Made by a program: the position numbers and the translations under genes. A DNA stretch of 32,774 nt from Desulfobacterales bacterium (GTDB lineage: Bacteria; Desulfobacterota; Desulfobacteria; Desulfobacterales; Desulfobacteraceae): NCBI GenBank assembly GCA_019038815.1, contig JAHOYS010000382.1, forward strand, positions 1 through 32,774. Reading direction: 5' to 3'. How positions within the stretch are numbered: position 1 is the first letter of the stretch; every line of letters begins with the position of its first letter. Shown one piece after another: positions 26,497 through 32,774 of this stretch. A model generated the notes under the pieces. It did not search any database and was not told the origin of the DNA. It saw nothing but the letters and a program-made list of their open reading frames with translations.

Positions 26497-27705
26497 TTAT
26501 AATATCAACGATTCAGATGTCAGGGATGCCACGGTATCAACCTTTATTCCCAGTTTAAAATGGTTGGAAAGCTCACTCAATTGCCTGTGGCAGGACAGAC
26601 AGGCTGTAGCAAGATGGGGGAGACCCGTGGCTTTCATCTGGTCTGCCTTGGGTTTTCCTGTAATCATTCTTTTGTTCTTGCTGGTGCTGTCCTGGAGTAT
26701 GCCACCACCGCCGCCGCAGCAGACACCGTCTTCTCTGCTGGGTATCAATTCCACAACTCCTTCGCAGACCATGGAAAGCAATTCTCTCGGGGCATCATAT
26801 CCCCCGGATTTTCTGCCGATATTGCAGGGATCATGGTAAGCAACTTTATAGGGATGCACACCCGGATCAAATTTTAAGAGCCCTTTTTTTGCATATCGGA
26901 GGATGAGTTCAGGCATACTGACCACTTCAAACCCGGGTTTTCTTCCGATAATATCTTCCAGAAGGTATTTAAGTGCATGGTATCCATGGCCGCATTCTGA
27001 AAGCACAAGGGTTTCAACACCTAACTCTTCGGCCGGTTCAACCACCATCAGGGCCATTTTTTTTGTAATATCGTCATTACCCACAAAATATCCCCAGTTG
27101 GTCACATCGGTATGATGGGCAGACAGGGTCCAGGTTTCTTTTGTGGCATAAAAGAGTTTTGCCATGGCCGTTAAATGAAGCAGGTTGATACCAAGCTCTC
27201 TCGGGTTGGGAAGATAAAGAAGTTTTGTCCCTTTAATATCATGGGGAATTTCAGCTTTTGGGTCATCCACTTCATCAACAAATTCTTCGCTGACCCATTC
27301 AACGGTTTCCACAAATTCTTCTTTGGTCAGGGCGTTGACATCTCCTAACTCGATGCGGTTTTTAATCCCTGTTTTAATATCTTTTGGGATATTGTCATCT
27401 GCAATGACAAGACTTCTGGCTTTTCTGACAACTTTGTCCATGGTGATGCCCATGGGGCACCCTTGTGTGCACCGGTTGCACAAAAGGCAATCCCATAGCA
27501 TATTGCTGTTTACAAGCTGTTCATCAAGTCCCAGGGCAGCCATGCGGATAATCTGGCGGGGCAATGGGCCCCCTTCTCCATCAAACCAGGTACATCTGGA
27601 GTTACAGGCACCGCAGGTCAGACATTCAGAAATATTGTCCCCCAGTTCAAACTGGTTCAACATTTTGTACAGGTCAGATTTTTTATTTATTGTTGCAGTA
27701 TTCAT
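26497..27705 (-). CDS. (Fe-S)-binding HdrC-HdrB-like (HdrD-type) heterodisulfide reductase-related protein
   Basis: ECLTCGACNSRC and DCLLCNRCTQGCP ferredoxin motifs; C-terminal CCG domain DPCNIGR...GVCCGGGGGI...CLSCHRQL. Confidence 0.85.
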   Translation of the reverse strand: MNTATINKKSDLYKMLNQFELGDNISECLTCGACNSRCTWFDGEGGPLPRQIIRMAALGLDEQLVNSNMLWDCLLCNRCTQGCPMGITMDKVVRKARSLVIADDNIPKDIKTGIKNRIELGDVNALTKEEFVETVEWVSEEFVDEVDDPKAEIPHDIKGTKLLYLPNPRELGINLLHLTAMAKLFYATKETWTLSAHHTDVTNWGYFVGNDDITKKMALMVVEPAEELGVETLVLSECGHGYHALKYLLEDIIGRKPGFEVVSMPELILRYAKKGLLKFDPGVHPYKVAYHDPCNIGRKSGGYDAPRELLSMVCEGVVELIPSREDGVCCGGGGGILQDSTSKNKRMITGKPKADQMKATGLPHLATACLSCHRQLSELSNHFKLGIKVDTVASLTSESLIL

Positions 27706-27723
27706 ATTGATTTTCCTTTGTCT

Positions 27724-30174
27724 TCATGCCTTGGAAATAATGTTTTCAAGTTTTCTGGTTTCATTGGCAGCTATGGGTTCCCATGCCACTTTTGCGGCAT
27801 CCATTCCCGGAATGCTTAACACTTTTCTCACGCTTGCATCGGCAATATTACTGCCTTCAAGGGATCTGCAATTGTCTTCGTGGCAACCTGCGACAATCAC
27901 TTTTGATGCACCGTTTAAAAGGGCCTTAAGAATTACGTCACTGCTGATTCTGCAGGCACAGGGAATAGGTATCAGGGTTATATTATCCGGCAGCGTAAGT
28001 CTGCCGGCTGCAAGGGCAGACGAGCGTTCGCAGGCCAGAATAACCATTTTGTTTTTTTCGACTTTTTGAGCAATTTGATCATTGGCAAGTGTTTTTGATT
28101 CAATGGCATAGGCCGGGCAGTTGGACACACAAAGATGGCATGAAAAACACGAATCCGCTACAATCTGGGGCCTGTTCTTTTGATTCATGACAATAGCCGA
28201 GTGGGGACAGATCCGGATACAGGTCAGGCACTGGGCACACATCTCCTGATTGATTTCAACTCCTGTCTCAACTGCGGGCAGATCAAAAGACTCAGTTGCA
28301 AACTCGGATAAAATTTCATTAATTTCATTATTCAGGTCATCTTTGTCTGTTTCATCATGACAGGTCCCGGCAAAAAAGATACCTTTTCGAGGGGATCGGG
28401 TCAGACGGTGACGGATGTTGGCAGATTGTAAAAAGCCTTCCCTGTCAAGGGACTGGCGCAAGAGTGCAGCCGTATCTTTAAATCCTGCCGCAGGTGTCAG
28501 GTTCGGCGGAAGGACAAGGCAGTCACAATTGAGATTCAGCTCAATGGACGGCAGCGTGGCCTCTTTGAGCTTGATCAAGAAACCATTGCCTGAATCCTCA
28601 AGTTTTAAATCTTCACAGGCTTCGAACCTGAAAAAATTGACCCCCTGCTGCCTTGCAGTATCATAGATCCGCTGGCCCATTGCACCGTGAACCAGCATCT
28701 TGTTCATTATAATGGAAATATTTTTTCCCAGAGCCTTTACTTTGACAGCCGTCTTAAGGGCGAGTCTTGCAGAATATTTAAACTCGGGGCCAAAATAATC
28801 CAGCATGATGATACTGGTATCCGGACAGGTATCAGGCGTTTCTTCAACCATTTGAGAGAATGCATCAAGGCTTAAGGAAGGATTTGTGAGGCTGTCCAGC
28901 CGGTTCAACGATTGTTCCGGCTCAACTGCAGCAATAATAGCTGCGCAGGTCAGATATTGTTTTTTATTTTTTGATTCATAATAGAGTGAAAAGCTGCCGG
29001 CTGTACCACTGATGGAAATAATCCTGCGGTCATTTTCAGGATCTGTCCCCGGTCCGAACAGATATGTGTGATATCCTTTTGAGGAAATTATCCGGGCTGT
29101 CCTGTCTGCCTGGATACCCTCTCCAAACACTGCAATATTCAATTCCTTTTTTTCGTTCAATCCAAGGTCATCCATGATTTTTGCTGCTGCAATCCGGCCT
29201 TCCTGTTTTGAGGTCAGAATATCTTTAGGGCCGTTGGCACAGCCTGCAATTACTACATCCCTTGAAAGAGCCGCCTGATCAGTATTGAAAAATCCCCATG
29301 AATTGGATTTCAGATCAAGTATGCCGGCAGTTGTTTCAAGAGTTGGAGAGGGCTGCATGCCAACGGATAGAACAATAAGGTCAAAGGCTCTGGAAACCCT
29401 GGACAGGGTTTCTTTATCTTCTACCACAATGTTCAGCATCTTTGTCTGATTGTCCTCAAGGATCTCGGCAGGAACTCCCTGAACCAGGGCAATATTTTTG
29501 GAAAGTGTGTTAAACAAAGACCTTATCTCTTTTCCAATAACCTGAAGATCCATGTGGAAAAGTGTGATGTCGGACTCAGGGTAAAGATGGGTAAGTTTGC
29601 CGGCATGGCGCATGGATATCTTGCAGCATACCTGGGAACAATAATCCTTGCCCAGTTCACGGTTCCTCGAACCCACACACTGGATAAAGGCAATTTTCGG
29701 ATCAGGTTTTCCATTAAAATACCCGGAAAGTGTCTCCTCTTGCAGTATGGTGTTCAAATCAGCCGTGGTGATCACGTTTTTATATTCATCATAGTGAAAA
29801 GAATTTATCTGAACAGGATTAAAGGGTGAAAATCCTGTGGCCATGATGATTTTTTCCACACTGAACGTTTCTTTATCTTCCAATATCACCTCATAGCCCT
29901 GGTCTTTCTTGTTAATGGCTTCAACAATGGTATCAAGGTGTGAAATAACATTTTCCTGTTTTTGAACCTGATCTGCCATTTCAATACTGAGGCAGGCACC
30001 GCAGTTTTGACAGGTGTCGGTTGCCATACAGGCCCACATGGCGGCATGTCCGCCAAGGACACTTTCTTTTTCCACCAGGTGTATGGCAACATCCTGATCA
30101 GCAAAGGTTTGCGCTGCAGCCATTCCTGCAACCCCTCCTCCTATAATCAGGATATTTAAGGTTGTTTTTTTCAT
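27724..30174 (-). CDS. HdrA-like FAD/Fe-S protein with C-terminal MvhD/FlpD-like domain
   Basis: NILIIGGGVAGMAAAQTFA, TCQNCGACLS, AFIQCVGSRN, QVCCKISMRHA, MCAQCLTCIRICPHSAI, CFSCHLCVSNCPAYAI; C-terminal ACERSSA...PCACRISSDVILKAL...GCHEDNCRSLEGS. Start at internal ATG 30174 behind ggagg. Confidence 0.88.
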   Translation of the reverse strand: MKKTTLNILIIGGGVAGMAAAQTFADQDVAIHLVEKESVLGGHAAMWACMATDTCQNCGACLSIEMADQVQKQENVISHLDTIVEAINKKDQGYEVILEDKETFSVEKIIMATGFSPFNPVQINSFHYDEYKNVITTADLNTILQEETLSGYFNGKPDPKIAFIQCVGSRNRELGKDYCSQVCCKISMRHAGKLTHLYPESDITLFHMDLQVIGKEIRSLFNTLSKNIALVQGVPAEILEDNQTKMLNIVVEDKETLSRVSRAFDLIVLSVGMQPSPTLETTAGILDLKSNSWGFFNTDQAALSRDVVIAGCANGPKDILTSKQEGRIAAAKIMDDLGLNEKKELNIAVFGEGIQADRTARIISSKGYHTYLFGPGTDPENDRRIISISGTAGSFSLYYESKNKKQYLTCAAIIAAVEPEQSLNRLDSLTNPSLSLDAFSQMVEETPDTCPDTSIIMLDYFGPEFKYSARLALKTAVKVKALGKNISIIMNKMLVHGAMGQRIYDTARQQGVNFFRFEACEDLKLEDSGNGFLIKLKEATLPSIELNLNCDCLVLPPNLTPAAGFKDTAALLRQSLDREGFLQSANIRHRLTRSPRKGIFFAGTCHDETDKDDLNNEINEILSEFATESFDLPAVETGVEINQEMCAQCLTCIRICPHSAIVMNQKNRPQIVADSCFSCHLCVSNCPAYAIESKTLANDQIAQKVEKNKMVILACERSSALAAGRLTLPDNITLIPIPCACRISSDVILKALLNGASKVIVAGCHEDNCRSLEGSNIADASVRKVLSIPGMDAAKVAWEPIAANETRKLENIISKA

Positions 30175-30310
30175 ATATTCCTCCAATATTCATCAATACT
30201 GGTTTTGTAAAAATTAAATGGTAAACGGGTAAAACTACAGCAGAGTCTTAACATATTACAGAATTAAAAAAAATGAATTAAACCAACTTTTCAGGCTTGG
30301 TATTGATTAT

Positions 30311-31180
30311 CTAAGCCGCAGCTAAAAGGGACGAGGCAATGATAATGATAGTTATTAAAAGGGCGATAAGATCTTTTTGCGGGAATTGAACGGTTCTGTT
30401 CAAAGGAAAGAAAATAATGCCGGAGGCAAGCCCGCAAAGAAATCCAAAGACATGTGCCCAGACATCTGTATTCTCTCCCTGGCTGAACATGCCGACAAGC
30501 ACGGTACCGGCAAGTATAGGCACAAGGCTATTGAGGCGAAACGGCTTTGCCTTTTGCGTTACCTGGAATGCTGCAAGAAGACCTGCCGCCCCCATGATGG
30601 CTGTTGACGCTCCAATGGAAAGGTGGGCGGTTTTGTAAAGATGGGCATTGATAAGATTGCCAAGGGTGCCGGCAACAAGCAGCATAAAAGGTCCCACACC
30701 AAAACCTGCAAGGGTGATCACGGGTGCCCCGAAAATGAGCATGCCTGCCATATTCCCTGCAAGGTGGCGGGCATCTGAATGTAAAAGCAGGGCTGTAACG
30801 GCTCTGTATGTCTCTCCCTGGAGAATAAAAAGGGCGGATGCCCCATATTTGAGTATCATGTCTTCATGGATATGGTATTGCAGACATAATGCATGGATAA
30901 GCCAGAGCAGTCCCATGATGGAAAAAGCAGTATATGATTTAAATGAGGATATGGGGATTTCCTGTAACTGCTGCTTGAGCCTGAAAAACTTATTTTCCTT
31001 ATAATAGGTCTCAACTATCCAGAGAGCTTTTTCCATGTCAGCATGATTTACAAGGATATCAAACGATTTGTTCTTTCGCTCAACCCGGGTTTCAATGTTT
31101 TGAGACGTCAAAATCAGGATGATTAAATCAGTCTTTTTGCTGGAAAGACCGGCAAATAATTTTTCTAAATTTTCGTTCAC
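30311..31180 (-). CDS. Rhomboid-family intramembrane serine protease
   Basis: HSDARHLAGNMAGMLIFG, SIGASTAIMGAAGLLAA (catalytic GxS), WAHVFGFLCGLASG (His). Confidence 0.9.
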   Translation of the reverse strand: MNENLEKLFAGLSSKKTDLIILILTSQNIETRVERKNKSFDILVNHADMEKALWIVETYYKENKFFRLKQQLQEIPISSFKSYTAFSIMGLLWLIHALCLQYHIHEDMILKYGASALFILQGETYRAVTALLLHSDARHLAGNMAGMLIFGAPVITLAGFGVGPFMLLVAGTLGNLINAHLYKTAHLSIGASTAIMGAAGLLAAFQVTQKAKPFRLNSLVPILAGTVLVGMFSQGENTDVWAHVFGFLCGLASGIIFFPLNRTVQFPQKDLIALLITIIIIASSLLAAA

Positions 31181-31278
31181 AGGCTAAAGGGTCTTGACCT
31201 TTTAAGTTAATGATTTTAATACAATAAAAAAGTAATCCATAATTTAAACGTATATATGAATACCAGGGGAAAATAAAC

Positions 31279-32088
31279 ATGCAAATAATAAGATTTGAAA
31301 GTGATGACAATAGAATCTATACGGGTTGTGACTTTGATAATGAGAGTGCATCTGTTTTTGAGGGAGATATTTATGCTGATTTTTTCAATACAGGGAAAAG
31401 AAAACCGATTAAAAAAATTTTAACACCCATCTTACCCAGTGTTATCTTTTGTATCGGGTTAAATTATAAACTGCATGCCAAAGAGACCGGGATGGCATTG
31501 CCGAAATATCCGATAGTGTTTATGAAAAATATCAGTGCAGCCGCAGGCCACCTGGATAATGTCAGGATTCCGGCCTCCTGTGTAAAAATTCCGGAAGTGG
31601 ATTATGAGGTTGAGCTTGCCGTGATAATCAAAAAAAATACAAGGAATGTCTCACCGGAAACGGCGCTTGATCATGTTCTGGGATACACCTGTGCAAATGA
31701 TATATCCGCCAGGAGATGGCAGAAGCATAGCGGCGGAGGGCAATGGGTAAAGGGGAAAAGTTTTGACACCTTCTGTCCCTTTGGTCCCTGGATTGTGACA
31801 ACCGATGAGATTGCAGATCCTAATAACCTTGATATTGAATGTGTGTTAAACGGGAACACCATGCAGAAAAGCAATACCAGTGACATGATTTTTTCCGTGG
31901 CGCAGATTATTTCATTTCTTTCTGAATCAACCACCCTGGTGCCGGGAACGCTTATTTTAACAGGGACTCCAAGCGGGGTGGGATTTGCCAGAAAACCACC
32001 AGTATATCTTAGCCCCGGGGATATATTGGAAACAAAAATTGATAAAATCGGTGTGCTGAAAAATCATGTAACGCTTGAGAAAGAATAA
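31279..32088 (+). CDS. Fumarylacetoacetate hydrolase (FAH)-family protein
   Basis: ILPSVIFCIGLNYKLHAKETG, PEVDYEVELAVIIKK, GYTCANDISARRWQ, GKSFDTFCPFGPWIVT, GTPSGVGFARKPP. Confidence 0.92.
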   Translation: MQIIRFESDDNRIYTGCDFDNESASVFEGDIYADFFNTGKRKPIKKILTPILPSVIFCIGLNYKLHAKETGMALPKYPIVFMKNISAAAGHLDNVRIPASCVKIPEVDYEVELAVIIKKNTRNVSPETALDHVLGYTCANDISARRWQKHSGGGQWVKGKSFDTFCPFGPWIVTTDEIADPNNLDIECVLNGNTMQKSNTSDMIFSVAQIISFLSESTTLVPGTLILTGTPSGVGFARKPPVYLSPGDILETKIDKIGVLKNHVTLEKE

Positions 32089-32090
32089 AC

Positions 32091-32132
32091 AAAAACGCCC
32101 GGGATGATGGTCTCACCATCCCGGGCGTTTTT
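32091..32132. terminator. Bidirectional rho-independent terminator between convergent genes
   Basis: 16-bp perfect stem AAAAACGCCCGGGATG/CATCCCGGGCGTTTTT, 10-nt loop, A-tract/T-tract on both sides. Confidence 0.92.
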
Positions 32133-32163
32133 ATGATGAATCAGATTAGATTTTAATCAAAAT

Positions 32164-32658
32164 CTAATTGTTATAATAGCATCCATTCCCCTGGCCCTGA
32201 AAACCTCTCTGGCCGCCTCTTTTTGAACCTTTGCCGCAGCCTTTGCCAAAGCCTTTACCCATGCCGAGTTCAGGTGAGATTTTTTTTGCAGCCAGCCGAA
32301 AGTCGATACCTTTGTCTCTTACCTGTTTTTGAAGATCAGTGAGATCCTGGGATAATTTGTCAAGTTTTGCCCTGTCAGGATCAGATGTCTGCATGAGCAT
32401 TCTCATTTCCTGCTGTTTTGCAAACTTTGCAGATCTCAGCTCATAGGTCTCATCAATGAATTTCTGACGCAGGGTGTTCAGCTCATCTCTTTGTTCCTTG
32501 GACAGGTCGTTGAGGGCGCTTTGCCCCCCATATCGAGGACAGTCCTGATTAAAGCCTGCACCCATTCCCCGGCCTTTTCCGGGTCCCCATGCAAATACGC
32601 TTCCTGATACAAGTGCAACCATGAGAAGTGAACTGATAATAATAATTGATTTTTTCAT
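32164..32658 (-). CDS. Spy/CpxP/ZraP-like periplasmic metal-responsive protein
   Basis: Signal peptide, LTxxQ-like helical region LSKEQRDELNTLRQKFIDETYELRSAKFAKQQEMRML, Gly-rich Cys-containing tail. Start at ATG behind ggagg. Confidence 0.75.
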   Translation of the reverse strand: MKKSIIIISSLLMVALVSGSVFAWGPGKGRGMGAGFNQDCPRYGGQSALNDLSKEQRDELNTLRQKFIDETYELRSAKFAKQQEMRMLMQTSDPDRAKLDKLSQDLTDLQKQVRDKGIDFRLAAKKISPELGMGKGFGKGCGKGSKRGGQRGFQGQGNGCYYNN

Positions 32659-32774
32659 AATAACCTCCAATTTAATGTTTAGTTTGTTAATTGATCGTTT
32701 TGATCATTGTTGAAACATAATATAGCAAGGGGTGTGCCAAGAAGAAAAATATTTTTTAACATATTGAATTTATA

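Noticed and set aside
27323-28069. 248-aa plus-strand ORF antisense to the Hdr genes
   Set aside because: Both minus-strand frames have strong Fe-S/Hdr homology; the plus-strand ORF has no recognisable family and no RBS context.
1-32774. CRISPR arrays, tRNA and rRNA genes
   Set aside because: No regularly spaced repeats and no GGTTCGAATCC-type T-arm with acceptor stem, or rRNA signatures, seen on reading both strands. A tRNAscan/Infernal run would be decisive.

Overview
The window is a bacterial chromosomal segment, dense in genes and without rRNA, tRNA or CRISPR. Its gene content (HdrA-like flavoprotein, DsrE-like protein, PfaA-like megasynthase) looks like a sulfate-reducing deltaproteobacterium of the Desulfobacteraceae type; this taxonomic guess is inference only. 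From left to right it contains: parA, parB, an IspH-UbiA-like fusion, a lysophospholipid-type acyltransferase co-directional with a sigma-54 enhancer-binding regulator (both minus strand), and, divergent from these, a very large ORF (3813 aa, 6104-17545). That ORF encodes a one-polypeptide PUFA/PKS-like lipid synthase with order NPD-like x2 / KS / degenerate KS / AT / KS / ACP x3 / KR / DH. It is followed by an SDR (3-hydroxyacyl dehydrogenase-like), a YefM/RelE-ParE-type toxin-antitoxin pair plus cupin gene with a repeated 17-bp boundary sequence, DsrE-like, PaaI-like thioesterase, MscS, ThrRS, RNase D, DapF, a DUF5610-like protein, an HdrD-like/HdrA-MvhD pair, rhomboid, FAH-family and Spy/ZraP-like genes. 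The most interesting locus is the megasynthase with its divergent sigma-54 regulator. All three of its ACP repeats carry Thr (LGIDTVKQ) where the phosphopantetheine Ser is expected. Its second KS keeps the Cys but has lost both catalytic His. A good -24/-12 (TTGGCAC-N5-TTGAA) element lies about 90 bp upstream of it. No searches were run; all family names come from motif recognition in the supplied translations.
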